Shown here piece after piece: positions 51,561 to 60,661 of a stretch of DNA of 64,000 bases. Every line of letters starts with the position of its first letter. The stretch's first letter is position 1. The translations under genes were made by a program, and so were the position numbers. The notes beneath the pieces are model-generated. The model was not told the DNA's origin, ran no database searches, and worked only from the letters and a program-made list of their open reading frames with translations. The DNA comes from Candidatus Thorarchaeota archaeon (GTDB taxonomy: Archaea > Asgardarchaeota > Thorarchaeia > Thorarchaeales > Thorarchaeaceae): the NCBI GenBank assembly GCA_018238205.1, contig JABCTV010000002.1, positions 21,620 to 85,619 of the forward strand, in the 5' to 3' direction.

Positions 51561-52448
51561 ATGGAAGATCCTTACCAAGTAATTCATGATACAACGTTTC
51601 GTCTGCTCGAGAAGGCTGCGACAGAGCTCCCGAAGGAAATCAAGGAAGCTCTTGAAGCTGCAAATGAGCGTGAAACGAATGAAACGGCGAAGACACAGCT
51701 GTCTGCCATTCTTACTAACATGGAAATTGCTGAAACCGGTGTTCCGATGTGCCAAGACACAGGAATCATGATTTTCTATGTCAAAGTAGGCGATAAGTTT
51801 CCCTTCATTGGGGAGATTAAGAACGCACTTACTGAGGCGACAAGAAAAGCAACAGCTGAGGTTCCACTAAGACCGAATGCAGTGAACCCCATTGTGGGTG
51901 GTAATTCTGGTGATAACACCGGCGTGAAAATCCCATGGATAAATTGGGAGATTGTAGAGGGTGATTCCCTTGAGATTATTGCATTTCCAAAGGGTGGGGG
52001 CAGTGAGAATGTCTGCATTGTTGGTATGCTCAAACCTGGTGTTGGTCTAACTGGTGTTAAGAAACTAGTAGTAGATAATGCCATGAACTACATGGGCAAG
52101 GCGTGTGCACCAAACATCATTGGTGTTGGGATTGGTGGTGGTTCTGACATTGCCATCAAGATTGCCAAGCAACAGCTCATGAGATCGCTTAGTGATAAGC
52201 ATCCTGAGCCTGAAGTAGCTAAAATCGAGGAAGAAATTATGGAGGCTATCAATGCTACCGGTATTGGACCAATGGGTCTAGGAGGTAGTACAACAGTCCT
52301 TGGTGTAAAAGTCGATTATGCAATGCGACATCCTGCTAGTCTTCCTGTTGGTGTTGCAGTACAATGCTGGGCTGCACGGCAAAGCAAGGCTGTAATCTCT
52401 AAGGATTTGAAGGTCACATATGTGACGCATCCAATGGAGGGTAACTAA
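51561..52448 (+). CDS. Class I fumarate hydratase, alpha subunit
   Basis: A 295-residue subunit with the iron-sulfur cluster Cys64 (VPMCQDTG) and other family cysteines in CAPN and QCW contexts. The oxygen-sensitive [4Fe-4S] fumarase interconverts fumarate and malate. The beta subunit starts on the base after the stop codon. Homologous subunits of tartrate dehydratase are similar, but the fumarate reductase-like genes nearby favour fumarase. Confidence 0.92.
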   Translation: MEDPYQVIHDTTFRLLEKAATELPKEIKEALEAANERETNETAKTQLSAILTNMEIAETGVPMCQDTGIMIFYVKVGDKFPFIGEIKNALTEATRKATAEVPLRPNAVNPIVGGNSGDNTGVKIPWINWEIVEGDSLEIIAFPKGGGSENVCIVGMLKPGVGLTGVKKLVVDNAMNYMGKACAPNIIGVGIGGGSDIAIKIAKQQLMRSLSDKHPEPEVAKIEEEIMEAINATGIGPMGLGGSTTVLGVKVDYAMRHPASLPVGVAVQCWAARQSKAVISKDLKVTYVTHPMEGN

Positions 52449-53057
52449 ATGGTAGAATATCACCTAACTACACCAATTTCTGAAGATGATGCTCGAAAAC
52501 TCAAGATTGGTGACATCGTCTATGTTACCGGTGAGCATGTATATACTGCACGTGATGAAGCACATGAACGTGCTTTGGAAATGTATGAGAAAGGCGAAAA
52601 AACTCCAGTGGATTTTGAGGGTAGTGTTGTCTACCATGTAGGGCCTCTTGCTTGGCAAAAGGATGGCAAGTGGAAAGTTGTTTCTGCTGGCCCAACAACT
52701 AGTGTCAGGATGGAGCTTTTTGAAGATGAGTTCCTCAGGAAGTACAAGGCAAGAATTCTTGTTGGAAAAGGTGGAATGGGTCAAAAGACCTTGAGCGCTC
52801 TGAAAGAAGTAGGAGCTGTATACACCAGCTATACTGGTGGTTGTGGAGCCCTAGCCGCAAAAGGCCTCAAAGAAGTAACCGCTTATCTTTGGGATGACCT
52901 AGGTATGCCTGAAGCTCTTTGGGTTATCACAGCTGAAGAGTTTGGACCTCTTCTTGTAACCATGGATTCTCATGGTAATAGCATGCACGATGATATGGAT
53001 AAAAAGGTCGCAGCCCGAAAGGCTGAGGTCTACTCCAAAATTGGAGTAAAAGAATGA
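52449..53057 (+). CDS. Class I fumarate hydratase, beta subunit
   Basis: A 202-residue subunit; the signature GKGGMGQKTLSALKEVGAVY, then YTGGCGALAAKG, and HGNSMHDDM are visible. It forms the substrate-binding part with the alpha subunit. The ATG directly follows the alpha stop codon. A hairpin lies downstream, so the two genes form a unit. Confidence 0.92.
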   Translation: MVEYHLTTPISEDDARKLKIGDIVYVTGEHVYTARDEAHERALEMYEKGEKTPVDFEGSVVYHVGPLAWQKDGKWKVVSAGPTTSVRMELFEDEFLRKYKARILVGKGGMGQKTLSALKEVGAVYTSYTGGCGALAAKGLKEVTAYLWDDLGMPEALWVITAEEFGPLLVTMDSHGNSMHDDMDKKVAARKAEVYSKIGVKE

Positions 53058-53064
53058 ACGTAAC

Positions 53065-53080
53065 GGGGCCTTTGGGCCCC
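53065..53080. terminator. GC-rich hairpin between convergent genes
   Basis: GGGGCC (53065-53070) pairs with GGCCCC (53075-53080) around a TTTG loop. It lies just after the fumarase stop codon. A T-rich stretch occurs about 20 bases later, so termination is plausible but not tight. Confidence 0.45.
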
Positions 53081-53133
53081 AACGCTCTATTCATTGCCTG
53101 ATTTTTCAATATAAATTATTCAAAGAGTAGGTT

Positions 53134-53520
53134 TTAGGGTATGAGAATAATCACCAGTGATAATACTGTCAGCATAGCGACAAATGATAGTAAACATCGA
53201 ATGCAACTACCTTCTCCTTGGTTCCAGATTTCTCCTGATTTGAAACCAAGGACTACACCTAAAAATGCTGCTATCCAAATGGCAATTTGTGGAGGTGGAG
53301 CGAATATACTACTTGGCCAATCGTAGAGAGCAATGTTGTACAATGGAACGGATACAATTACTATTCCAATAGGGATGGCTATTGTAGATACAACAAGAGC
53401 TTGTAGTGTTCCTATATTCGGACTCCGCACAGAATAGTGACCCACTAGAATTGTAGAGATAATTGCTATCATGCTTACAAATACTGTTACAGTCAATGTT
53501 GTAAACACCATTTCAACCAC
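53134..53520 (-). CDS. Four-helix membrane protein of unknown function
   Basis: A 128-residue protein with four predicted helices and no conserved polar motif in them. A central loop contains RSPN and the last loop has GEGSCIRC. No family was recognised. It stands alone between the fumarase and the flavoprotein genes, in opposite direction, so a link to fumarate metabolism is not implied. Confidence 0.6.
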   Translation of the reverse strand: MVEMVFTTLTVTVFVSMIAIISTILVGHYSVRSPNIGTLQALVVSTIAIPIGIVIVSVPLYNIALYDWPSSIFAPPPQIAIWIAAFLGVVLGFKSGEIWNQGEGSCIRCLLSFVAMLTVLSLVIILIP

Positions 53521-53711
53521 ATACTCAACTATGGTTTAAAAAAACATAAACTTTCCTTAGTAAATTTGAATCTATAATCCGAAAGACTTAGCATTTGAAT
53601 TACAAGCCTTGATTTTCTAGGTTTTCTAATCACCCTCAACAGTAACTCTTAAACGGGGCGCACAAACTCGACGGTCCAACCAATGGAGAAATCTCCACTG
53701 GAGGCCCGTAG

Positions 53712-55400
53712 TTGGATTACAAGACAATAATGTGCGACATTCTCGTTGTTGGTGCTGGCGGAGCTGGATGCCGAGCTGCAATTGAGGGTGCTGCAAACAA
53801 CCTTGACGTTATTATGATCAGCAAAGAACTCCTTGGCAAAGCTCACACTTCCATGGCCGAGGGCGGATTAAATGTGTCCCTAGGAAATGTTGACCCAGAC
53901 GACAATCCTGAAACTCACTTCAAGGACACAATTACTGGTGGGAACTACATCAATAATCAGAAGCTAGCTGAAATTCTTGTAGAACAAGCCGCTCAGAGAG
54001 TCTTCGATCTTGAAGATATGGGAGCAGTTTTCGATAGAACTCCCGAAGGCAAAATTGCTCAGAGACCATTTGGGAAACAGACTTGGCGTAGAACCGCCTA
54101 TGCTTCTGACAGAACAGGCTCGGAGATAATGGTCACTCTAGTTGAGGCAATTAGGAAGACCTCTGTCAGAGTCTTTGACGAAGTCTTTGCAACTAAGCTC
54201 CTAGTAACAGATGGCAAAATCTCAGGTGTTTGTGCTGTAGATCTGAAGTATGGTGACTATCTTGTATTCCGTGCAAAATCAGTTGTTATGGCTACTGGTG
54301 GAGCAGGTAGAATCTTCAGCGTCACAAGCAACGCTCAGCTCGATGTGGGTGATGGTTATGGCATGGCCTATGAAGCTGGTTGCGAACTGATTGATATGGA
54401 AATGATACAGTTTCACCCCACAGGTATGGTCAAACCTGAGTCTGCAAAGGGTAGACTTGTGACTGAAGCTGTACGAGGGGAGGGTGGAATACTCCTCAAT
54501 AATAAAGGCGAACGCTTCATGAATCGTTACTATCCCGAAGTCATGGAACTAGCAGGTCGTGACCAAGTTGCAAGGTCAATAATGACCGAAGTTCTTGAGG
54601 GAAGAGGATCCCCAGATGGTGGTGCATATCTCAGTATTGCACACTTACCAAAGTCTATTGTAGAATTCCGTCTTGAAAGCATGATAGAACAATTCGAGGA
54701 TGCGGGTATTGATATCCGAGAAGAACCAATGCAGGTATCGCCAACCGCTCATCACTTTATGGGTGGAATCAAAACCGATGAGGATGCAGGCACTATAATT
54801 CCTGGTCTCTTCGCATCAGGTGAATGTACAGGTGGCCTTCATGGTGGAAATAGGCTCGGAGGAAACGCTCTTGCTGATACTCAAGTATATGGAGCAATCT
54901 CAGGTGAGAGTGCAGCAAAATATGCTAAATCTGTATCACATCTTGGTGTAGATAAAAAGACGATTACAAAGGAGTTCGAGCGTTTAGAAGCAATGCTCAA
55001 TCGGAAAGATGGAATCTCTCCTGCGGATGCGAGGGGTGAACTGACCGATCTTATGTGGGAAAAAGTGCAAATCTTCCGAAAGGAAGAAGATATGAAATTT
55101 GCAGTTAATGAATTGCGTCGAATAGAGAAAGATGTTGTACCAAACATCAAGGTCGATGTACCCGTTAAGAGGTTCAACCCCGGTTGGCATCAAGCCATGG
55201 AATTTGTTCACATGGTTACTACTGCAAGAATGGTTGCAGAAGCGGCATTTATGAGAAAGGGTAGCAGAGGCGCTCATTATCGTGTTGATGCTGATCCTAA
55301 CGATAAGGGCTACTATAACATTGTAATCAAGAAGGGCAAGGATGGCAAGATGGAGATGCATAGGGAAGACCTTGTGATTACCAAGATTACACCACCATGA
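53712..55400 (+). CDS. tfrA: Fumarate reductase/succinate dehydrogenase flavoprotein subunit
   Basis: A 562-residue FAD subunit of the SdhA/FrdA/TfrA type. The N-terminal FAD fold DILVVGAGGAGC (9-20) is followed by HTSMAEGG with His45 in the place of the histidine that binds FAD covalently. The active-site region has HPTG near residue 236 and HGGNRLGGNALADT. TTG at 53712 is the start: GGAGG lies seven bases before it, whereas the ATG at 53730 is 25 bases away. With the next gene it resembles thiol:fumarate reductase. Confidence 0.9.
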   Translation: MDYKTIMCDILVVGAGGAGCRAAIEGAANNLDVIMISKELLGKAHTSMAEGGLNVSLGNVDPDDNPETHFKDTITGGNYINNQKLAEILVEQAAQRVFDLEDMGAVFDRTPEGKIAQRPFGKQTWRRTAYASDRTGSEIMVTLVEAIRKTSVRVFDEVFATKLLVTDGKISGVCAVDLKYGDYLVFRAKSVVMATGGAGRIFSVTSNAQLDVGDGYGMAYEAGCELIDMEMIQFHPTGMVKPESAKGRLVTEAVRGEGGILLNNKGERFMNRYYPEVMELAGRDQVARSIMTEVLEGRGSPDGGAYLSIAHLPKSIVEFRLESMIEQFEDAGIDIREEPMQVSPTAHHFMGGIKTDEDAGTIIPGLFASGECTGGLHGGNRLGGNALADTQVYGAISGESAAKYAKSVSHLGVDKKTITKEFERLEAMLNRKDGISPADARGELTDLMWEKVQIFRKEEDMKFAVNELRRIEKDVVPNIKVDVPVKRFNPGWHQAMEFVHMVTTARMVAEAAFMRKGSRGAHYRVDADPNDKGYYNIVIKKGKDGKMEMHREDLVITKITPP

Positions 55401-55412
55401 GGAGGTTATCAT

Positions 55413-56981
55413 ATGACAAAGACAATCAAAACAAGTGTCCTAAGATACAATCCTGACTCCGATGATCAACCATATCTCCAAGATTTTGATGTTGAATACG
55501 AGCCTGGAATGACAGTATTAGATGTACTTCTCTATATTCAAGACAAGTTTGACTCAAGTCTAGCATTTCGCTGGGAATGTAGAGGTGGTCAATGTGGTTC
55601 CTGCGCAGTTAGAGTGAATAAAACTGCTCGAATCGCATGCAGGACAAAGGTCGAACCTGATGAAAATCTCATTCTTGAACCACTGGAGAAGATGCCTGTG
55701 ATTAAAGATCTAGTCAATGATATGTCTCAAACAATTCATCGGATGCGACGGATTCGTCCTTATGTTGCACGAGATACGAAACCAGTACACCCTGAAATCA
55801 TTCATGCAGACCAGATTGAGAAGTTACGTGAGATTAGAAAGTGCATCGAGTGTAGCGCTTGTATCTCTAACTGTCCAATTGTACAGGAAACCTGGGATTA
55901 TCCTGGTCCAATGATTATTCGTCAGATTGCGCGATTAGAACTTGACCCACGGGATGTGGAAGATCGTATAGCAATGGCGATGAATGAGGCAGTCTATTTC
56001 TGCACTACCTGTAAGATGTGCGAGGACATCTGTCCCAAAAGCATCAAGATACCTGCTCTCGCTGTGGAGCTTCTTAGAGCTAAGGCTGTTGAAGCTGGAT
56101 ATCCACTTGATCCAGGCCAAAAAGCGTTCCTTGATGAAGTCAATAAAACTGGACGTGCAGTAACTGTGAAGGATACACCTCTCTTAGAGGACCTTGACAA
56201 AGAGGAGTTCTTGGTGGATAATCCACGAGGACGGGTTGGATTCTTTACTGGGTGTCTGATTGACTATCGAATGCAGAGTACTGGCAAAGCACTGATTGAG
56301 GTCCTTAATCGTAATCATATTGATGTGATTGTACCGAAGGAACAGTGGTGCTGTGCAAGTCCAGCATTCAGAACTGGAGACCTGAAAACTGCACATGATT
56401 CAGCACGTAGGGTTACTGAGATTTTCGAAAAAGCAGCAGAAAAATACAACTTTGATACAGTGGTTGTAGCCTGTGCGGGTTGTGGAAAGACACTCCGTGA
56501 GGATCATTATCCATTCATCGAAGAAGAACGTGGAACACCTCCAAATTACAAAGTCTATGATATGGCTGAGTATATGCTGGATAAAATTGGAAAGGAAAAT
56601 ATTGTGCCGCCAAAGGGTGAGATAAACCTGAAAATTACCTACCACGAACCCTGTCACCTTGGTCGAGGTCAAGGGGTATACGAAGAACCTATTGAATTGC
56701 TAAAGATGATTCCGGGTGTTGAGTATATAGAGGACCAATACAAGAATCGTTGCTGTGGTGCAGGTGGAGGCGTTCGTGCAGGTTATCGTGACCTCTCCCA
56801 ACAGATTGCTAATTCTAGGAAAGAGCAAATTGAGGAAACTGGTGCTGATATGGTGACCACAGAGTGTCCTTTCTGTACAATTCAGCTTAACGATATGATG
56901 AAAGGCACAGAGATGAAGGTACGCTATATTCCTGATTTACTTGCCGAGTCCTACAAAAAGGGCGATGAAAAATCGACTTAG
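55413..56981 (+). CDS. tfrB: Iron-sulfur/CCG-domain subunit, thiol:fumarate reductase-like
   Basis: A 522-residue fusion. A [2Fe-2S] domain has Cys56, Cys61, Cys64 and Cys76. Two 4Fe-4S sets are Cys144/147/150/154 and Cys197/200/203/207. From about residue 270 two CCG domains follow (CCASPAFRTGDL, ACAGCGKTL; YHEPCHLGRG, RCCGAGGG), as in heterodisulfide reductase subunit B/D. This SdhB-HdrB arrangement is that of TfrB, which oxidises thiols with fumarate in methanogens. No membrane anchor is encoded after it. GGAGG eight bases before the ATG is a strong site. The electron donor here is unknown. Confidence 0.9.
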   Translation: MTKTIKTSVLRYNPDSDDQPYLQDFDVEYEPGMTVLDVLLYIQDKFDSSLAFRWECRGGQCGSCAVRVNKTARIACRTKVEPDENLILEPLEKMPVIKDLVNDMSQTIHRMRRIRPYVARDTKPVHPEIIHADQIEKLREIRKCIECSACISNCPIVQETWDYPGPMIIRQIARLELDPRDVEDRIAMAMNEAVYFCTTCKMCEDICPKSIKIPALAVELLRAKAVEAGYPLDPGQKAFLDEVNKTGRAVTVKDTPLLEDLDKEEFLVDNPRGRVGFFTGCLIDYRMQSTGKALIEVLNRNHIDVIVPKEQWCCASPAFRTGDLKTAHDSARRVTEIFEKAAEKYNFDTVVVACAGCGKTLREDHYPFIEEERGTPPNYKVYDMAEYMLDKIGKENIVPPKGEINLKITYHEPCHLGRGQGVYEEPIELLKMIPGVEYIEDQYKNRCCGAGGGVRAGYRDLSQQIANSRKEQIEETGADMVTTECPFCTIQLNDMMKGTEMKVRYIPDLLAESYKKGDEKST

Positions 56982-57016
56982 AGAGGGGATGATTCCCTCT
57001 CTCAATTTTCTTTTTT
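56981..57016. terminator. Hairpin shared by convergent tfrB and HxlR genes
   Basis: GAGAGGG (56981-56987) pairs with CCCTCTC (56995-57001) around a seven-base loop and is followed by CAATTTTCTTTTTT. It is placed to end tfrB transcription. Confidence 0.6.
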
Positions 57017-57370
57017 ACAATCTAATAATCTCCACTTGATTCCCCATTCTCGAATATAATCGAGTGCAGGTTTCAAATCCATTCCTTTCTCAGTGAGGGA
57101 GTATTCAACTCTTGGTGGTATTTCTGCAAACGCCTCTCTCTTGACAACACCATATCTTACCAATTCGTTCAATCTCTCTGTGATCGTCTTCGTACTCCCT
57201 TGTACATCTTCTACAATTTTATTGAATCTGACAACTCTATCATGAATCAATAAACGAAGAATACTAAACGTGTAGCGTTTTCCAAAAACTGACAATGCCT
57301 GTCTAAATGGACAATCTTCGGTACAGTATTCTTGAAATCCCTCAAGACAACGCTTCTGAACAGTCCCCAT
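57002..57370 (-). CDS. HxlR/DUF24-family transcription regulator
   Basis: A 122-residue winged-helix protein. The start MGTVQKRCLEGFQEYCTEDCPFRQALSVFGKRYTFSILRLL contains CP-F, the conserved cysteine used for redox sensing in the YodB/HypR group. The wing region follows with ERLNELVRYGVVKREAF. The ATG at 57370 is chosen; a longer frame would start inside the operator dyads. It faces a methyltransferase gene with two overlapping dyads between. Confidence 0.88.
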   Translation of the reverse strand: MGTVQKRCLEGFQEYCTEDCPFRQALSVFGKRYTFSILRLLIHDRVVRFNKIVEDVQGSTKTITERLNELVRYGVVKREAFAEIPPRVEYSLTEKGMDLKPALDYIREWGIKWRLLDCKKEN

Positions 57371-57384
57371 AATCAAAACCACCA

Positions 57385-57418
57385 TTACTTTCCAGAAGTA
57401 AAGTAACTTTATTACTTT
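57385..57418. promoter_or_regulatory. Overlapping TACTT/AAGTA operator dyads
   Basis: TTACTT-N5-AAGTAA (57385-57401) and AAAGTAA-N5-TTACTTT (57400-57418) are both perfect. TACT...AGTA is the half-site pattern bound by redox-sensing HxlR proteins such as YodB. The site lies between the divergent HxlR and methyltransferase genes. Confidence 0.65.
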
Positions 57419-57469
57419 CCTCTTTCCAGTTTAAATACTTTACAAAATGATGTATTGTACGTGATATAA

Positions 57470-58006
57470 ATGACTACCGAACCGCGTGTTGTATCAAATC
57501 TGAACTATCGAGTTATGGCCGCCTTTCTTCGTTTCCGTGAACGTTTCAGAAAACCAGAAGAAACCATCAGAATGCTTGGGATTAACGCAGGGCATATGGT
57601 TCTGGACTATGGATGTGGAATTGGCAGTTATGCAATTCCTGTTGCCAAGCTTGTGGGGGAAGAAGGTCGTGTCTATGCTTTAGATATTCATCCAATAGCT
57701 ATAGACCGGGTGAGGAAAAGAGCTGAACGAGAGAATCTCAAGAACGTTGAAACTATTCACTCAGGTCTTGAAACTGGGTTTGAGAATGCGAGTCTTGATT
57801 ACATCCTTATGTTTGATGTCTACAGCTGGATTCCCAACAAGAGAGCTTTATTGAAAGAACTGCACAGAGTCTTGAAAAGCACTGGGAAAATGTCAACGAT
57901 AATAGATCATTCAGACCCACAGGAATTTGTAAATGACATTGAATGCTATGGATTATTCAATATTGAAACGAGAGATGACAATTTCTTCATTCTTTCTAGG
58001 AAGTGA
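57470..58006 (+). CDS. Class I SAM-dependent methyltransferase
   Basis: A 178-residue methyltransferase with the SAM motif MVLDYGCGIGSYAIPVAKLVGEEGRVYALDIHP, followed by a DYILMFDVYSW post-I motif. Substrate unknown. It is divergent from an HxlR-type regulator and so likely under its control. The N-terminus is short, so it probably acts on a small molecule; this is inference. Confidence 0.85.
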   Translation: MTTEPRVVSNLNYRVMAAFLRFRERFRKPEETIRMLGINAGHMVLDYGCGIGSYAIPVAKLVGEEGRVYALDIHPIAIDRVRKRAERENLKNVETIHSGLETGFENASLDYILMFDVYSWIPNKRALLKELHRVLKSTGKMSTIIDHSDPQEFVNDIECYGLFNIETRDDNFFILSRK

Positions 58007-58013
58007 CATATAA

Positions 58014-59282
58014 CTACTGAATTAGCTGAGTTCGAAGCATCCTATGAATTTGTAATGCAGCTAATGATTCAGGAACCAGACCATTGTCAACTAATCCCCA
58101 GACTGCTTGAGTGAAAATCATTGGATGTGGCGCCTCCATATCACCGGTAATCGCAGTCATTGCGTATTGTAAAGCTCTTACTATTGACCAAGAATCATCA
58201 TTCATCTCAAGAATCATGTTATCAAACACTGATGATTCTTGATGAAACATTGCATCCCATATATCCCCATGTTCTGCACAGATCCATTCTCTGACTTTCT
58301 TTGAACTTGGTAAACTAATCTCAGTGGGTTGGACATCCCAGTCAGTGCCTTCTTTCTTACTAATGAGGTTGGTAAGAGACAAGTCTTCAACACCATCGAA
58401 TTTAGATCCTACATTCCGTTCAAGTTTTTTCAGAAGCCACTGGATTGTATTTGTATTAACAAGACCTAATCGTGCAGCCTCAGATATTCTATGTGCGAAA
58501 ATTGCATTATGCCCTAAGGTTCCAAAATTAATTACAGAATTCAAGAAAAGATTTTGATTATGTGATAGGTCTGTAAGTTTTGCAATTTTCCCTATTTTTT
58601 CATCCATACTGAACCCATCAACAGCCTTGGATGATACCTTTCTCGATAGATACTCTGTGAGATGCCATAATGTAGCAATATGTGGTCGAGTATATTCTGG
58701 TGCTGGAAGTTCCATAGCAAGAGAAGTAGGCATAATGAATCCATGTCCCAGTTTGTCTGGTTCTTCTGCGGCTATTGATGCTGTAGCTCTGATGAGCATG
58801 GTACGATCTTCTTTTGCCCCTAGAACTGCTGCGGCTTTCAGAGCACTCATTTGCACATTCTCTCTAATCGACTGAACATAGATTTGAACTGCATTTCCTT
58901 TTGAATCAAGTCGAGGTCTAATATCATATCGTGGACCATGTTCAGGTCGCCAGTGATCGGTATCGGCTAAATGATATGCTAACCGTTCAAGTAGTACCTC
59001 CTGCAAACTTGTCCTTTGTTCATCAGGAAGGTTAATTGTCTGTGGAGCGAGGGCATTTTCTGTTATCAGACTTGAATGTTCACCAAGGCTCTCAATCATC
59101 CGATGAACTGAATATACTGCAATTGTAGCATGAGATGTATCATATGATCGTTCTTCATGCCATGCTGCTGCGTGCATTATTATTGCCCAGATTGCCGATG
59201 GTCTAACAGAAGGTAACATAGCTCTGACTGCTTTCACAGCCTCTCTGCCCTTTGTCTTTAGACAAGATTCAACAAGGTCCAT
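58014..59282 (-). CDS. Hypothetical 422-residue protein
   Basis: A soluble mostly helical protein not assigned to a family. Two histidine pairs (WHLTEYL, HRISEAARLG) and WAIIMHAAAWHEERSYDTSHA near the N-terminus are visible and could be metal- or ligand-linked, but no known motif is formed. The protein could resemble helical repeat or ferritin-like folds. It is followed on the same strand by no close gene; the zinc-ribbon gene lies 28 bases upstream. Confidence 0.6.
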   Translation of the reverse strand: MDLVESCLKTKGREAVKAVRAMLPSVRPSAIWAIIMHAAAWHEERSYDTSHATIAVYSVHRMIESLGEHSSLITENALAPQTINLPDEQRTSLQEVLLERLAYHLADTDHWRPEHGPRYDIRPRLDSKGNAVQIYVQSIRENVQMSALKAAAVLGAKEDRTMLIRATASIAAEEPDKLGHGFIMPTSLAMELPAPEYTRPHIATLWHLTEYLSRKVSSKAVDGFSMDEKIGKIAKLTDLSHNQNLFLNSVINFGTLGHNAIFAHRISEAARLGLVNTNTIQWLLKKLERNVGSKFDGVEDLSLTNLISKKEGTDWDVQPTEISLPSSKKVREWICAEHGDIWDAMFHQESSVFDNMILEMNDDSWSIVRALQYAMTAITGDMEAPHPMIFTQAVWGLVDNGLVPESLAALQIHRMLRTQLIQ

Positions 59283-59310
59283 ACGAGCATATCACCTGGT
59301 TGAGAATTGA

Positions 59311-59832
59311 TTATGATACAATGAAGGACTCTCTACACACTGAACAGGTTACTGTTTCTCCCTTCACCGCAACTCTCTCTAACTCAGTTCTACAATAGGG
59401 ACAACCATGAATTGTCTTTGGTGCAGGACCAGTTCCTGTTCCAAGAATGAAATCACCTGCATCGTGATCAATTCTGCCAGAGAGTTCTCTTCCATCAAGA
59501 AGGTCTCCTAGAATCTTGGTAACATTGTGTGCTGAAACTCCAGACTCTTGAGATAATCTCTCTATTGATATCCTTCTCATTGATTGAATAGTTCTTTTTA
59601 CAGCTGTAACAGGATCAACAGTAGCTTTCTTTTCTATCTGAGGTGATTGCAATTTGGCGGTTTGTATCTCTGAAACATCTATTCTTGGAGTAGGCGTGGC
59701 TGTTATCAAGCTGGATTTCAGTTCATTCATCTTAGTCTGGTATTCTTCTTCTGATACCCATCCACGCATATAGTCAAGATCAAGGTCTTTGATTGCAGCT
59801 AAAGTTTTAGCATCTTCATCATGGTCTTCCAT
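59311..59832 (-). CDS. Small protein with winged-helix-like region and C-terminal zinc ribbon
   Basis: A 173-residue protein. Residues about 1-40 are acidic and helical, about 40-75 are low-complexity, and 80-130 read like a winged helix (SIERLSQESGVSAHNVTKILGDLLDGRELSG). A zinc ribbon CPYC...CSVC ends the chain (about 143-168). The order is similar to archaeal regulators that bind nucleic acids or act with a partner, but no family name applies. It lies 28 bases from the 422-residue gene, so the two may share a transcript. Confidence 0.65.
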   Translation of the reverse strand: MEDHDEDAKTLAAIKDLDLDYMRGWVSEEEYQTKMNELKSSLITATPTPRIDVSEIQTAKLQSPQIEKKATVDPVTAVKRTIQSMRRISIERLSQESGVSAHNVTKILGDLLDGRELSGRIDHDAGDFILGTGTGPAPKTIHGCPYCRTELERVAVKGETVTCSVCRESFIVS

Positions 59833-59933
59833 ACTTACAGTCTCCGGGTTTCAGACTTCTACTATTCATCGATTACTCCATCAATATAAGAAGAGCTTGC
59901 TCATAGTCTCCTTGATATTAGAAGGGATTGCTC

Positions 59934-60539
59934 TTAGTGATTTAAGCGTCGACCTTCAGGTAATTCATCAAGAAGTAAGTCATCACTTTCAGCCTTTTTG
60001 ACAGCTTTCTTTGCCTTTGCACTACCTATATTTTCAAGAGCTCCTGCTACCGTTTGTCTCACAAAAATTGACTCGTCATGAAGGGCATCGATTAGAGCAC
60101 CGACAGCCTTTGAGTCCTTTCTTTCCCCAAGTTGAGCTGCTACATGAATTCTGACCATATGCCTTGGGTCTTTGAGTCCAGTGATCAAAACCTGTGTTGC
60201 CTTAGGGCTCTTCATAAGACCTAATCTTCCAATCGCCCCAAGACTGACCTGTTCATCTTGATTTTCCATCTCCTGTTCGAGCTCTTTCAATACCGCATTA
60301 TCAATTGCAGTTTTTGTTTGTCTTTTCTTCTTTTTACTCGAAGTTTTCTTTTTTGGAGCTGGTTTCTTCTTTACAATTTCTTTCTTTGGCTTTGCAACTT
60401 TCTTAACTGGTTTCTTCTTTGTTGTCTTCTTCTTCTTAGGAGCTGCTGCCTTCTTCGTCTTTGTTATTTTAGTGGTTTTTACGGCAGCCTTTTTTTTGAG
60501 TTTACTCCCTTTCTTGGTTGTCTTAGTAGACTTTGACAA
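59934..60539 (-). CDS. HEAT-repeat protein with long lysine-rich N-terminal tail
   Basis: A 201-residue protein. Residues 1-75 contain more than half lysine with alanine, proline and threonine (histone H1-like tail). Residues about 80-185 form two or three HEAT repeats (VSLGAIGRLGLMKSPKATQVLITGL, VRIHVAAQLGERKDSKAVGALIDAL, VRQTVAGALENIG). The tail should bind nucleic acid. Function unknown; the arrangement resembles DNA-binding or scaffold proteins. The lysine-rich part is encoded by repetitive AAG/AAA codons. Confidence 0.75.
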   Translation of the reverse strand: MSKSTKTTKKGSKLKKKAAVKTTKITKTKKAAAPKKKKTTKKKPVKKVAKPKKEIVKKKPAPKKKTSSKKKKRQTKTAIDNAVLKELEQEMENQDEQVSLGAIGRLGLMKSPKATQVLITGLKDPRHMVRIHVAAQLGERKDSKAVGALIDALHDESIFVRQTVAGALENIGSAKAKKAVKKAESDDLLLDELPEGRRLNH

Positions 60540-60661
60540 GATGACAACTCCTCGAACGCGACAGGAATAGACACTATTTCATATAAAAAGTGTCTTAGTT
60601 GCTTTCGCCACAACGGAAACGCCTTAACTGGCATAAAACATCATTAACATGGTGCCTCCAT

